Of a stretch of DNA of 64,000 nucleotides, positions 41,907 to 50,997 are shown piece by piece; within the stretch, counting starts at the first letter, position 1; each line of letters starts with the position of its first letter. This DNA comes from Vibrio tapetis subsp. quintayensis (GTDB lineage Bacteria > Pseudomonadota > Gammaproteobacteria > Enterobacterales > Vibrionaceae), in NCBI RefSeq assembly GCF_030409945.1, contig NZ_JAUFQV010000036.1:1-64000 (forward strand), read 5' to 3'. The notes under the pieces are model-generated. The model worked only from the letters and a program-made list of their open reading frames with translations, searched no databases and had not been told where the DNA came from. A program made the translations under genes and the position numbers.

Positions 41907-43274
41907 TTACGGGTGCATCGGTACAAGTACCATGGTGCCGATAATCACGGTGATCAAGCCTGCAATCACAGGCACTGAAGTACGTTTTACCACTTCAAAT
42001 GGGCTGATTTTTGCCATACCAGAGGTAGCAACAATTACGCCTGAAACAGGAGAAATAGTACGACCGAGGTTAGACGCTTGCAGCATAGGGATGATTAGGA
42101 ACGCAGGGCTTAGTCCCATTTTTGCAGCTAGGCTAGGTGCTAGTTCTACAAACGCGTAGAACGGAGCATTACCAGAACCAGTCGCAATCGCGGCCGCAAC
42201 GGTCAAACCTGTCAGTAGAAGCATCAATGCGATACCGCCAGCGCCAGCTTGTTCTGCTAAGCCGATTAGGTTGTCGATAGCACCAATAGACATCAAGCCT
42301 TGCGCAAATACACCCGCCGCAACCAATAGCATTACCACGCCTTTAAATGCGTCGGCCATACCTTGATAACAAGAATCGAGGTCTTCCAGCGTTTTCTTAC
42401 CATCAAAGCGTTTCACAACAAAATCAATCAGTGCAGCAATGAAAATAGAACCCACAACAATGGTGTAGATGTCTAGGTACAAGCCATCAATCGTTTTTCC
42501 GTTGAATAAGAACACACCGATGATAGGAAGAAAAGGAAGGACAGCGTAGAAAGCAGGAGCGTTTGCTTCGATTTCAGACACGTCGATTTTTTCCATTGGC
42601 GTATTTTCTTTCTTATCTAGGTATTTATTCCAGAAGAAAGCAGCCCCAGCCATAACGATGATTGCACAGATTGATACAGGCAGTACCGTTTGAACGGCAA
42701 ACACATCTAAAGACATGCCTGATTTCTCAGCGGCAATAACAACATCACCAGAGGTAGGGGAAAGGATGATAGCAGCAGGAGAAGCACATACCGCGACAGC
42801 CGCAGGACGAGAGATGCCCATTGCAGTCATCATTGGGAATAGTGTTGCCATCAATAGTACGCCGAGACCAGTCGCTGAGCTTACAGCCAAAGACATTAAA
42901 CACGCAACAATGTAAGCAGCCACTAATAATGCATAAGGAGACTTAATAAAAGAAAGAGGTCGTGAGAATTGCTTAACGACAACATTGTTTGCACCCATGT
43001 GCGTCATGTATGAAGCAAAACCACAAAGCAACATGATTTGCATGCCTAAGCCGCCGCCACGATACTGCAGCATGTATTTCACGTACTCTAGCGAGTCTGA
43101 AACCATGTTGCCCGTTGCCGCCACTTTAGCTGGAAGGATTGTGTGGCCAAGTACACCAGTTAAAAGAAGTAATGCGATACCTGCGGTTAGTAGTACACCT
43201 GCCGCGCGATACCCTTTTACAATGAAGTAACCCACCAAAATGGTGACTACTAATCCGATCAATAGCTCTAGCAT
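41907..43274 (-). CDS. dcuC: DcuC-type anaerobic C4-dicarboxylate transporter
   Basis: 455 aa with about 12 hydrophobic segments. Family landmarks are FASYMTHMGANNVVVK, SPAAIILSPTSGDVVIAAE and SNLGRTISPVSGVIVATSG. DcuC moves succinate, fumarate and other C4-dicarboxylates across the inner membrane during anaerobic growth, often as succinate efflux. The ribosome binding site AGGGAAA precedes the ATG. It has a long AT-rich promoter region of its own (378 bp shared with the divergent membrane-protein gene), in which I find no convincing FNR or CRP site. Confidence 0.92.
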   Translation of the reverse strand: MLELLIGLVVTILVGYFIVKGYRAAGVLLTAGIALLLLTGVLGHTILPAKVAATGNMVSDSLEYVKYMLQYRGGGLGMQIMLLCGFASYMTHMGANNVVVKQFSRPLSFIKSPYALLVAAYIVACLMSLAVSSATGLGVLLMATLFPMMTAMGISRPAAVAVCASPAAIILSPTSGDVVIAAEKSGMSLDVFAVQTVLPVSICAIIVMAGAAFFWNKYLDKKENTPMEKIDVSEIEANAPAFYAVLPFLPIIGVFLFNGKTIDGLYLDIYTIVVGSIFIAALIDFVVKRFDGKKTLEDLDSCYQGMADAFKGVVMLLVAAGVFAQGLMSIGAIDNLIGLAEQAGAGGIALMLLLTGLTVAAAIATGSGNAPFYAFVELAPSLAAKMGLSPAFLIIPMLQASNLGRTISPVSGVIVATSGMAKISPFEVVKRTSVPVIAGLITVIIGTMVLVPMHP

Positions 43275-43652
43275 AAATTTCCCTGTGTAAGTTATTTCAA
43301 ATTGTTTCAGCTAATATACGGAAAAATTGTTTCTAGCACGACATCAACTCACTCGATATATGATCTGAAACAATAATTAATTCGAGTGATTTGCGTTGAA
43401 GTTATATGCTTAATTATTTGGCGTGCTAGTTGTATGTGCTGGAATTGTAATTATATGGTAGTGACTGATACTGTTTTTTGTTAAAAGCTTGGTGTTTACA
43501 AATAACATGTGATGAGGCTGTTAATAATATTGTTATTGAAATGATACCTCATCAAAGTACTGGATTTTTATGTCGGCAATTATTTTTTGAACTAATGAGT
43601 CAAAACAACAAAAGATAACCTTAACGGACTTTGTTATGATTCGCAGCAATTA
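43275..43652. other. AT-rich divergent promoter region, no gene
   Basis: A 378-bp gap between dcuC and a membrane-protein gene. No ORF, terminator or strong palindrome was seen. TGATACCTCATCA (43541-43553) is an inverted repeat with the wrong spacing for FNR. Confidence 0.5.
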
Positions 43653-43670
43653 ATGATTTTGGAAATGTTT

Positions 43671-44345
43671 ATGTTAAGTAATGTTTTAGCGGTATTACCA
43701 GCTATGCTGCTTGGATCTCAGCTTATTCTGACGGTATTACTGATAAAGGGCGAGATATGTCCAGGCCAAAGAGGTCGTATTCATAAGTTATTGCCGGCCT
43801 TAGTTGCCTTATGGTTGGCATCTTCACTTATCACTATTGAGTGGCTAGTGGTTGCTGGCGGTCTTATGTATTTCTATTCACAAGTTCAAACGAAGAAAAC
43901 ACGGGACCAAGGGCCAATTTGGATTTTGCACCTGAGCAACCTATTTGCTCTATTTGTGTTGTTTTCACCATCCTTATTCTCTGCTTACTTTTCGAGAACA
44001 TTGTTTGATTTGAGCATCATGGGGTATGCAGGCGCAGTATTTGCGCATTTACTCATGGTGGTCGCGCGTTCTCGTTTGCAAGCATTTCACAAAATACTGC
44101 CAGTGACCGGCGTAGCGATGGCGATGTTTATGGTGGTTTGTTTGTTGCTTAAAAGCCTGGGTATGGATGAAACTTCGGTCATTGCATTAACAGGGTACCT
44201 TATGGGCGGTCTTGGCCTAGTGGTCGCTTCTATAGTGGCGTGGTGTTGGCACCTCATGACTCATCAACCCGCGAATAAGTGGATCTTGGGTGCGGCGGTG
44301 TGTCTGTCTGTTTCTGCGTTAAGTTGTTTAAACATGTTCTACTAG
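43671..44345 (+). CDS. Integral membrane protein, unknown function
   Basis: 224 aa from the ATG at 43671, preferred because GGA lies 7 bases upstream; ATGs at 43653 and 43665 are in frame. About seven hydrophobic segments cover almost the whole length (LPAMLLGSQLILTVLLI, LLPALVALWLASSLITI, LAVVAFAHLLMVVA-type repeats). No charged catalytic motif or family signature is recognised. It is monocistronic and upstream of the DUF4250 gene by about 110 bp. Confidence 0.7.
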   Translation: MLSNVLAVLPAMLLGSQLILTVLLIKGEICPGQRGRIHKLLPALVALWLASSLITIEWLVVAGGLMYFYSQVQTKKTRDQGPIWILHLSNLFALFVLFSPSLFSAYFSRTLFDLSIMGYAGAVFAHLLMVVARSRLQAFHKILPVTGVAMAMFMVVCLLLKSLGMDETSVIALTGYLMGGLGLVVASIVAWCWHLMTHQPANKWILGAAVCLSVSALSCLNMFY

Positions 44346-44452
44346 TGCTCATGTAAGTGGCAAGTCTTGTTCAATCTTGGTGTTAGATCACGCATTTTTT
44401 CGTTAATGGCGCTAGGATTGTTAGAGGGGATGGCACAAAGCGGAGCAACAGT

Positions 44453-44653
44453 ATGGACATGAGTAATATGACTAACCTAGATAGCAATATTCTACTTGGC
44501 ATCGTTAATGAAAAATTGCGTATCGAGTGCAATAGCTTTGATGAGTTAATTACTGTGTACGAAGTGGATGTGGATAACTTAGTCGGTAAGCTGAGTACCA
44601 TCGGATACCAATACGATCCACTTACCAACCAGTTTAAAAATTACGACCGATAG
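44453..44653 (+). CDS. DUF4250 family small protein
   Basis: 66 aa, acidic, with no membrane segment. The pattern NMTNLDSNILLGIVNEKLRI followed by GYQYDPLTNQFK near the C-terminus matches DUF4250. The start at 44453 is supported by GGAG seven bases upstream; other in-frame ATGs follow at 44459 and 44468. The function is unknown. It converges on metR. Confidence 0.78.
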   Translation: MDMSNMTNLDSNILLGIVNEKLRIECNSFDELITVYEVDVDNLVGKLSTIGYQYDPLTNQFKNYDR

Positions 44654-44695
44654 CTCGAGAAGAATTACGAGTTATTAAGGTCTGATTTTCGTTAT

Positions 44696-45607
44696 TTAAG
44701 CCATCTTGATCCCATCTAGGTGGCTATGACACTGCTGACGTGCGGTACCAAAGAAGGCTTGGAGGTAACGTTTTTGGCATTCGCTATTTCGAGTTGCAGC
44801 AAATAGCCTGCGCCACAAGCCATCGCCTAATGGCAGGCTTTTCACTAACCCCTGTCTTGAGAATTCACTTACCGCCCAGTTAGGTAACGCGGCAACACCT
44901 AACCCTGCCGATACCATTTGAACTAACATCAACGTGTTATCAGACTGTTTCCATTTTGCCGGTTCAACGCCTGCAGGATGAAGAAAGTGCTTTACCACAT
45001 CCAAACGCTGTTTTTGGACCGGATATGAGATCATGGTTTGATCGATCAAATCTTCAGGTTCAATGCGAGTCTTGGATGCTAAAGGATGGTGAGTCGCGGT
45101 CACTAAGCGCATTTCAAAATCAAATAGCGGTTCATAATGAACTTCTGCTCGTGGCTGAATGTCTGACGTGATCACCAAATCCAGTTCACCGGCAAGTAGG
45201 GCAGGCAACGGCTCAAAGCCAAACCCAGCAGAAAAATCTAGAGTGACGTTTGGCCAACCCAGTTGATACTCCTTAATCGCAGGCATTAACCATTGAAAAC
45301 AAGAGTGGCATTCAATCGCCATATGAAGTCGGCCATTGACGTCTTCTTTGAGCCCGGCTAAATCACTTTCTGCCTTGGCTAACTTCGGAAGCACTTCTTC
45401 CGCCAGTTTTAATAAGATATTCCCTTCCGCTGTAAACTTAACAGGGCGAGTTTTTCGCAAAAATAGTTGACCACCAATACGAGACTCAAGCTCCTTAAGC
45501 TGGTGAGACAATGCCGATTGAGTTAAGTGAAGCGATGTAGCCGTTGCGGTCAAAGACCCGGTTTCCCTTAGGGAAGACAACGTCCTTAAGTGCTTTAGTT
45601 CAATCAT
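44696..45607 (-). CDS. metR: LysR family methionine biosynthesis regulator MetR
   Basis: 303 aa. HTH in GSLTATATSLHLTQSALSHQLKELE, and an effector domain that in MetR binds homocysteine (ECHSCFQWLMPAIKEY, VTATHHPLAS, SAGLGVAALPNWAV). Its placement divergent from metE confirms the call. MetR activates metE and represses itself. The intergenic region contains a MetR-type box (45710-45722) and MetJ-type boxes. Confidence 0.95.
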   Translation of the reverse strand: MIELKHLRTLSSLRETGSLTATATSLHLTQSALSHQLKELESRIGGQLFLRKTRPVKFTAEGNILLKLAEEVLPKLAKAESDLAGLKEDVNGRLHMAIECHSCFQWLMPAIKEYQLGWPNVTLDFSAGFGFEPLPALLAGELDLVITSDIQPRAEVHYEPLFDFEMRLVTATHHPLASKTRIEPEDLIDQTMISYPVQKQRLDVVKHFLHPAGVEPAKWKQSDNTLMLVQMVSAGLGVAALPNWAVSEFSRQGLVKSLPLGDGLWRRLFAATRNSECQKRYLQAFFGTARQQCHSHLDGIKMA

Positions 45608-45677
45608 GAAATCCCTTCATTTGATAGAGATGTTTATTAACAATTCTTATTAAGATACGTCCAAACACCGCAGTTGT

Positions 45678-45693
45678 AAACGTCTAGATGTCT
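45678..45693. promoter_or_regulatory. Tandem MetJ boxes in the metR-metE region
   Basis: AAACGTCT followed directly by AGATGTCT; each matches the 8-bp MetJ consensus AGACGTCT at 7 of 8 positions. The tandem layout is what cooperative MetJ binding needs. Confidence 0.7.
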
Positions 45694-45709
45694 ATATGAG
45701 GCGTTGTGA

Positions 45710-45722
45710 TGAATGTTTCTCA
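45710..45722. promoter_or_regulatory. MetR-type box
   Basis: TGAATGTTTCTCA matches the consensus TGAANNTNNTTCA except at one fixed position. It lies about 100 bp upstream of metE and 100 bp from the metR start. Confidence 0.55.
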
Positions 45723-45776
45723 TAATCAAGTTGAATAATTGCCGTTTGCGCATAATAGGGCTTTAAGAGATATTTT

Positions 45777-45792
45777 AGCCATCCAGACATCT
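45777..45792 (+). promoter_or_regulatory. Second MetJ-like site close to metE
   Basis: AGACATCT (45785-45792, 7 of 8 to AGACGTCT) preceded by the weaker AGCCATCC. It lies 27 bp upstream of the metE start codon, likely in the 5' untranslated region or at the promoter. Confidence 0.45.
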
Positions 45793-45818
45793 TAAATATC
45801 TTTTAAAGGAATATCATT

Positions 45819-48101
45819 ATGACGACTACACAAGCCCATATTCTAGGTTATCCACGCATTGGCGAAAAACGCGAACTCAAATTTGCACAAGAAAAATATT
45901 GGCGCGGTGAAATCAGTGCCGATCAATTAAAAACGGTTGGCCGTGACCTCAGACTGCGCCATTGGCAAGACCAAGCAGATAATGGCCTTAGCTACGTAAC
46001 CGCTGGCGATTTTGCATGGTATGACCATGTATTAACCACCAGTCTTCTACTTGGTCATGTTCCCGCCAGACATAATAAAGGTTTCCCAGATCTGGATACC
46101 TTGTTCCGAGTCGGTCGCGGTCAATCTCAGTCGAGCTGTGGTTGTGGCGCAGCTGCGTCTGATATGACTAAGTGGTTTAATACTAATTACCACTATATTG
46201 TTCCTGAATTCAGTAAAGATGACACGTTCGAAGTAAGTTGGCCGCAGCTTTTCGAAGAAGTGAACGAAGCCATCCAAGCTGGGCATAAAGTAAAGCCTGT
46301 ATTACTAGGCCCGGTAAGTTACTTATTTTTAGGTAAAGAAGTTGAAGAGGGGTTTGATCGCTTAGCTCTGCTGCCGAGATTACTGTCGGCTTATCAAGGG
46401 ATTTTGGCTAAGCTAGAAAAATTGGGAGTAGAGTGGGTACAAATCGACGAGCCTATTTTAGGCTTAGATCTGGATAAAGCATGGCTCGACAGTTTTAAGC
46501 TCGCGTATCAAGTGATCCAAAGCGACGTAAAGTTACTGTTCACCACCTATTTTGCTGCGATTGAAGATAGTCTAGACATTATTACGGCGCTGCCGGTTAA
46601 CGGATTACATGCGGACTTTTCATCCGCACCTGAGCAGCTTGACGCCGTAGTGGATAAGTTACCCAAACATTGGGTGCTGTCTGCCGGTGTGATTAATGGC
46701 CGCAACGTATGGAGATGCGATGTTAATCACTGGCTTCAAAAGCTTACCCCAATAAAAGATCAATTAGGCGAAAGGCTTTGGGTAGCAAGCTCTTGTTCTT
46801 TGCTGCATAGCCCAATTGATCTTGAATTAGAAACCAAATTAAGCGGTGAAGTCAAAAGCTGGTTTGCATTTGCAAAGCAAAAATTAGCAGAGGTTAATTT
46901 ACTTGCGTCAGCACTTAACCATAACCAAAGCGCTGTCGAACAGTGCCAAACGTATAGTCAGCCAATCGTAGATCGCCGTACGGCAACTCACGTCAATAAG
47001 CCCAGTGTTAAAACACGAGTTAATGCCATAACGAATAGCGTGAGCGAGCGAAGTGCACCTTACGCTGAGCGTGTTCATCATCAAACTGAAGTTTTGAACT
47101 TACCATTATTACCAACCACCACCATCGGCTCATTTCCTCAAACTAGTGAAATACGCACTCAGCGTAATGCTTATCGCCAAGGAAAGCTGGCAGAAGCTGA
47201 ATATGAACAAATGATGAAAGGGCACATCGAAGATGCAGTGAAACGCCAAGAAGCGCTTGAGCTTGATGTATTAGTACACGGAGAAGCAGAGCGTAACGAC
47301 ATGGTTGAGTACTTTGCAGAAAACTTGGCTGGTTTCCAAACGACGCAGTTCGGCTGGGTACAAAGTTACGGTTCTCGCTGCGTTAAGCCAGCCATTGTGG
47401 TCGCTGATGTAGAGCGTGAGCAGCCGATATCGGTTAAGTGGTCTACCTATGCGCAGTCCCTGACTAGCAAACAAATGAAAGGCATGCTGACAGGCCCGGT
47501 GACCATATTGTGCTGGACGTTTCCCCGTGAAGATATAACACGCAAAGAAATTGCGCAGCAAATTGCACTCGCACTGCGCGATGAAGTTGATGACCTACAA
47601 CAAGCTGGTATTAACATTATTCAAATTGATGAACCTGCTATTCGTGAAGGTTTGCCACTTAAAAAACGGGAACATCAGAATTATTTAGATTGGGCGGTAG
47701 AGGCATTTAAAATCTCAGCGGCAAGTGCTAAGCCGGAAACGCAAATTCATACTCATATGTGTTACAGCGAATTCAATGAAATAATTGATTCAGTGGCCGC
47801 GCTTGATGCAGATGTTATTACCATCGAAACGTCACGCTCAAATATGGAGTTATTGAAAGCGTTTGAGGAGTTTAACTATCCAAATGAGATTGGGCCGGGC
47901 GTGTATGATATTCACTCACCGAATATCCCTGATCAAGAATGGATCGTGGGACTAATTGAAAAGGCAGCAGCCCAAATACCAGTGGAACGTCTTTGGGTTA
48001 ACCCAGACTGTGGCTTGAAAACCCGTAACTGGAAGGAAACGGAGGCAGCGTTGGCGAACATGGTTTCTGCTGCCAAAATACTGCGTAACAGATTCAAATA
48101 A
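45819..48101 (+). CDS. metE: Cobalamin-independent methionine synthase MetE
   Basis: 760 aa, the usual length. The N-terminal domain starts [20 protein letters not shown]. The C-terminal catalytic barrel has [50 protein letters not shown] and [11 protein letters not shown], which contain the zinc ligands His, Cys, Glu and Cys. It transfers a methyl group from 5-methyltetrahydropteroyl-tri-L-glutamate to homocysteine. The ribosome binding site AAAGGA precedes the ATG. It is controlled by the MetR and MetJ sites upstream and ends at a hairpin terminator. No cobalamin riboswitch is visible. Confidence 0.97.
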   Translation: MTTTQAHILGYPRIGEKRELKFAQEKYWRGEISADQLKTVGRDLRLRHWQDQADNGLSYVTAGDFAWYDHVLTTSLLLGHVPARHNKGFPDLDTLFRVGRGQSQSSCGCGAAASDMTKWFNTNYHYIVPEFSKDDTFEVSWPQLFEEVNEAIQAGHKVKPVLLGPVSYLFLGKEVEEGFDRLALLPRLLSAYQGILAKLEKLGVEWVQIDEPILGLDLDKAWLDSFKLAYQVIQSDVKLLFTTYFAAIEDSLDIITALPVNGLHADFSSAPEQLDAVVDKLPKHWVLSAGVINGRNVWRCDVNHWLQKLTPIKDQLGERLWVASSCSLLHSPIDLELETKLSGEVKSWFAFAKQKLAEVNLLASALNHNQSAVEQCQTYSQPIVDRRTATHVNKPSVKTRVNAITNSVSERSAPYAERVHHQTEVLNLPLLPTTTIGSFPQTSEIRTQRNAYRQGKLAEAEYEQMMKGHIEDAVKRQEALELDVLVHGEAERNDMVEYFAENLAGFQTTQFGWVQSYGSRCVKPAIVVADVEREQPISVKWSTYAQSLTSKQMKGMLTGPVTILCWTFPREDITRKEIAQQIALALRDEVDDLQQAGINIIQIDEPAIREGLPLKKREHQNYLDWAVEAFKISAASAKPETQIHTHMCYSEFNEIIDSVAALDADVITIETSRSNMELLKAFEEFNYPNEIGPGVYDIHSPNIPDQEWIVGLIEKAAAQIPVERLWVNPDCGLKTRNWKETEAALANMVSAAKILRNRFK

Positions 48102-48117
48102 ACTGTTTATCAAGCTA

Positions 48118-48150
48118 AAAAGCCCTACGATGTGAGTCGTAGGGCTTTTG
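48118..48150. terminator. Terminator after metE
   Basis: AAAAGCCCTACGA (48118-48130) pairs with TCGTAGGGCTTTT (48137-48149), loop TGTGAG. Also usable by the converging META lipoprotein gene. Confidence 0.9.
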
Positions 48151-48194
48151 AAATTACGTGTTTGATGTCTCGCATTAAGCGTTAGCGAGAGAGG

Positions 48195-48626
48195 TTAGTT
48201 TACCCAGTCGCGCAAAGTGAAAGTGAGTTCGTGCTCTGCACCTTTAAGAATGAGTGATTCTTTTGTTAGCGTAATATCGCTCCACTCTGAAAGAGTGCCA
48301 GCAACCACTTGTTCAGTTTGCATTGCGGTATCTGTGCACATCATCATTGTCATACCCATGCCATCCACTCGAAACTTACCGTCTTTCAGTTCAGCTTGAC
48401 CAAAGTAGGTGTTACAGCCTGCAAAGCCATTCGCAGACATTTTCTCGCCCACTTCTATGCTAGGCACTTTTGCTTCTGCTGGAAGAGAGATTGCTTTACC
48501 GTCAACTTTGGCCAGTACCCAATTGTGATGCTGCAGATCGGTTGAGGTGATTTCTGCCGCGTTGTCACTGTTTGAGCATGCCGCTAAAAGGATTGGAAGG
48601 GCAAGTACAGCCAAGTGCTTTTTCAT
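48195..48626 (-). CDS. META domain lipoprotein (HslJ-like)
   Basis: 143 aa. The lipobox LAAC at residues 14-17 of the signal peptide predicts a lipoprotein. The META domain follows: NWVLAKVDGKAI, then MSANGFAGCNTYFGQAEL, DGMGMTMMMCTD and the C-terminal LTFTLRDW. HslJ-type proteins are linked to heat or novobiocin stress in E. coli; the biochemical role is not known. It is monocistronic. Confidence 0.9.
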   Translation of the reverse strand: MKKHLAVLALPILLAACSNSDNAAEITSTDLQHHNWVLAKVDGKAISLPAEAKVPSIEVGEKMSANGFAGCNTYFGQAELKDGKFRVDGMGMTMMMCTDTAMQTEQVVAGTLSEWSDITLTKESLILKGAEHELTFTLRDWVN

Positions 48627-48799
48627 TTGAAGCTCCGATGAGATATAGAGTTAACTCCTGCATTATAGACAACCAATTTGTTATCGTGTCAGCAAAAAGT
48701 CATAAAATTCACGTCGTTTTTTAGTTAATAACGTATTGTTAAGTTATGGGCTAATTTATAAGCATCATCTTGAATCGGCGCAGAGCTAAGGAGAGGGAA

Positions 48800-49048
48800 A
48801 TGGAGCAGCTTGAGTTTTTTTCAGTCCCGAGCCCGTGCGTTGGTGTTTGCACGACTGACGAGCGAGGTTATTGCCAAGGGTGTATGAGAAAAAGGGAAGA
48901 GCGTTTTAATTGGTTGGCATTCACTCCCGATCAGCAACGGCATGTCATTAAGCTGTGCCGGCAACGCTACCGACGAAAAATGGCCAAAGGCAAGTTGGCA
49001 AAGAAGGCTGAACAAACCGATGACTCGCCTCAACAAGATTTGTTCTAG
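48800..49048 (+). CDS. DUF1289 family protein with basic tail
   Basis: 82 aa from the ATG at 48800, chosen because AGGAG precedes it. The core PSPCVGVCTTDERGYCQGCM and KREERFNWLAF shows the DUF1289 cysteine layout, as in the 6826 protein. A Lys/Arg-rich stretch (RQRYRRKMAKGKLAKKAE) follows. It may bind a metal; the function is unknown. It lies about 110 bp upstream of the PilZ gene on the same strand and may share its transcript. Confidence 0.82.
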   Translation: MEQLEFFSVPSPCVGVCTTDERGYCQGCMRKREERFNWLAFTPDQQRHVIKLCRQRYRRKMAKGKLAKKAEQTDDSPQQDLF

Positions 49049-49154
49049 TTAGTGCATATCAAATTCATAGTGATATTTTTTCTAAAGATTACCAATCATC
49101 AGCCGAAACAATGAGTATCAAGAAATGGAGTGATTGAGTTGGAGTTATAGAGCT

Positions 49155-49517
49155 ATGAATGAAGAATCAGCAGAACAGAAGCGCAAATATTATCGCCTAA
49201 AATACCCAAAACGTGCGATGCCAGTGATGAGGATTCAAGGCGAACAGTTTCATGTGAGTGAAGTGTCTGAAAAAGGCATTCGTATTATCATGAACCGCTT
49301 GAATAGCCTTTATCACGGTCTAAGCCTTGCTGGCAGTGTGAAACTTCATGGCGACCAAAATATAAAAATTGAAGGTGCTGTGTTGAGAATGGAAAACTCA
49401 GAAGTGATCTTGCAGCTTTCAAAAGGTCCTAGCTTTAAAGACATGGTTCAAGAGCAGCGCTTTATTCGTAATAAGTATCCAACGTATTTTTCGCGTATGC
49501 GCGCTCAAGCTGCCTGA
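49155..49517 (+). CDS. PilZ domain c-di-GMP-binding protein
   Basis: 120 aa from the ATG at 49155 (a TTG at 49134 is possible but has no good ribosome binding site). RKYYRLKYPKR holds the RxxxR part and VSEVSEKGIRI the (D/N)xSxxG-type part of a PilZ motif, with Glu in place of the usual Asp/Asn. A single-domain PilZ protein would act as a c-di-GMP receptor. Two c-di-GMP enzymes are encoded in this window at 31742 and 39320. Confidence 0.8.
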   Translation: MNEESAEQKRKYYRLKYPKRAMPVMRIQGEQFHVSEVSEKGIRIIMNRLNSLYHGLSLAGSVKLHGDQNIKIEGAVLRMENSEVILQLSKGPSFKDMVQEQRFIRNKYPTYFSRMRAQAA

Positions 49518-49552
49518 TTCCATAGTAAAAACATTTCCAATCTACTCAAGAT

Positions 49553-49577
49553 AGCCCGATTAGAGTCGGGCTTTCTG
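49553..49577. terminator. Bidirectional terminator
   Basis: AGCCCGA (49553-49559) and TCGGGCT (49566-49572), followed by TTCTGTTTT. Shared by the PilZ gene and the converging adenylosuccinate synthetase gene. Confidence 0.82.
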
Positions 49578-49596
49578 TTTTGTGACTAGATAGACG

Positions 49597-50856
49597 TTAT
49601 TTGCGAATGATCATTTGTTCACGTTCTGGTCCAACTGAAACCATAACAATAGGCACGCCCATTAATTCTTCGATGCGAGTCACGTAATCTTGCGCACCTT
49701 GAGGAAGGCTCTCGAAAGTACGACAATCGGTGATGTCTTCGTCCCATCCCTGCATGTCTTCATAAACAGGTTGAAGCTCGGCGGTTTGAGGCCAGATTGG
49801 GTTTTCACTGTGTTCACCATCGTAAGCCACACAGATTCTGAGATCTTTCATGCCTGTTAAGCAGTCTATCTTGGTTAGAGCAATCTCAGTTGCCGCTTGC
49901 AGTTCGATGCCGTTTCGTGTTGCAACTGCGTCAAAATATCCCATATCACGTGGGCGGCCCGTGACAGCACCGTACTCGTTAGAGCTTTCACGGAAGTTGT
50001 CTTGCTCTTCCATTGCGGTGACTAACGTGCCTGTCCCTACTGATGAACTGAATGATTTCGCAACGGCGATAATACGCTCTGGTCTTAGTGCTGGTAATCC
50101 ACTGCCAATACCCGCATACGCTGCCGTCACATTTGACGAAGTTGTCCATGGGTATTCACCATAAACAAGGTCGCGTCCCGCGCCCAATTGTGCTTCAAAT
50201 AAGAGATTTGCATTGTCTGCCTGTAGGGCTTTAAGAGGCTCAGTGACATTGCAAATAAACGGACGCCAAGATTTAGTTACATTGAGCAACCAAGCGGTAA
50301 GTTCGGCGGCACTTTGAGTGTAATCGCAATCTGGATACAGAGCTTTTAACTGAGGCATTTTCCAATCCAGCATAAACTGAATTCGCTGCTCTAGTACGTC
50401 TGGTTGATTTAACCAGCCAACTAATATGCCTTTTTTCATTACACGATCGCCATAAGCGGGCGCAATGCCCTGACGAGTAGAGCCATACGCCGCATCACCA
50501 AGTCGTTGTTCTTCTAACGTATCTTCAAGTGCGTGCAGAGGAAGGCATAAAGTAGCGCGATCAGAGATGCGCAAATTCACCGCGATACCCGTTGCTTTCA
50601 CTTCGTCTATTTCTTCAGTCAGTGCCGCAGGGCTTATTACCATCCCAGGCCCAAGGACTGCAATACAATTCGGATTGAAGATGCCGCTTGGCAGTTGGTG
50701 CAGTTTAAACGTACCAAAGTCATTTACAACGGTATGACCTGCATTATTACCACCTTGAAAGCGAATACTGGCAGAAGCATCTGATGCTAAAAAGTCAACG
50801 ATACGGCCTTTACCTTCATCACCCCAATTAGCTCCCACAACGACAATAGACGACAT
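49597..50856 (-). CDS. Adenylosuccinate synthetase paralogue
   Basis: 419 aa. The GTP-binding and catalytic sequence WGDEGKGRIVDFL keeps the aspartate and lysine, GGNNAGHTVV keeps the catalytic histidine, and LTKIDCLTGM is the guanine-recognition motif. YGSTRQGIAPAYGDRVMKKG differs from the enterobacterial IGTTGRGIGPAYEDK. It should convert IMP and aspartate to adenylosuccinate. Vibrios normally carry a housekeeping purA in another context (near hfq/rnr genes), so this copy with a divergent LysR gene looks like a second, regulated paralogue. That is inference, as I cannot see the rest of the genome. The start has GGAGA. Confidence 0.87.
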   Translation of the reverse strand: MSSIVVVGANWGDEGKGRIVDFLASDASASIRFQGGNNAGHTVVNDFGTFKLHQLPSGIFNPNCIAVLGPGMVISPAALTEEIDEVKATGIAVNLRISDRATLCLPLHALEDTLEEQRLGDAAYGSTRQGIAPAYGDRVMKKGILVGWLNQPDVLEQRIQFMLDWKMPQLKALYPDCDYTQSAAELTAWLLNVTKSWRPFICNVTEPLKALQADNANLLFEAQLGAGRDLVYGEYPWTTSSNVTAAYAGIGSGLPALRPERIIAVAKSFSSSVGTGTLVTAMEEQDNFRESSNEYGAVTGRPRDMGYFDAVATRNGIELQAATEIALTKIDCLTGMKDLRICVAYDGEHSENPIWPQTAELQPVYEDMQGWDEDITDCRTFESLPQGAQDYVTRIEELMGVPIVMVSVGPEREQMIIRK

Positions 50857-50997
50857 AATATTTCTCCGAATTGATTAAGAAATCATCTTAGACTTGTAGA
50901 TTGAATAAGAGAAATTAATTATAATTATTAACTTGATAAGGATTACATATGACCATAATCAATGTCGATTAGGTTGCCTCACATGAAAGGTGGAACA

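Noticed and set aside
49597-50856. Phage-type PurZ (2-aminoadenine synthesis)
   Set aside because: The catalytic aspartate in WGDEGKG is present, while PurZ lacks it; no phage genes surround it.
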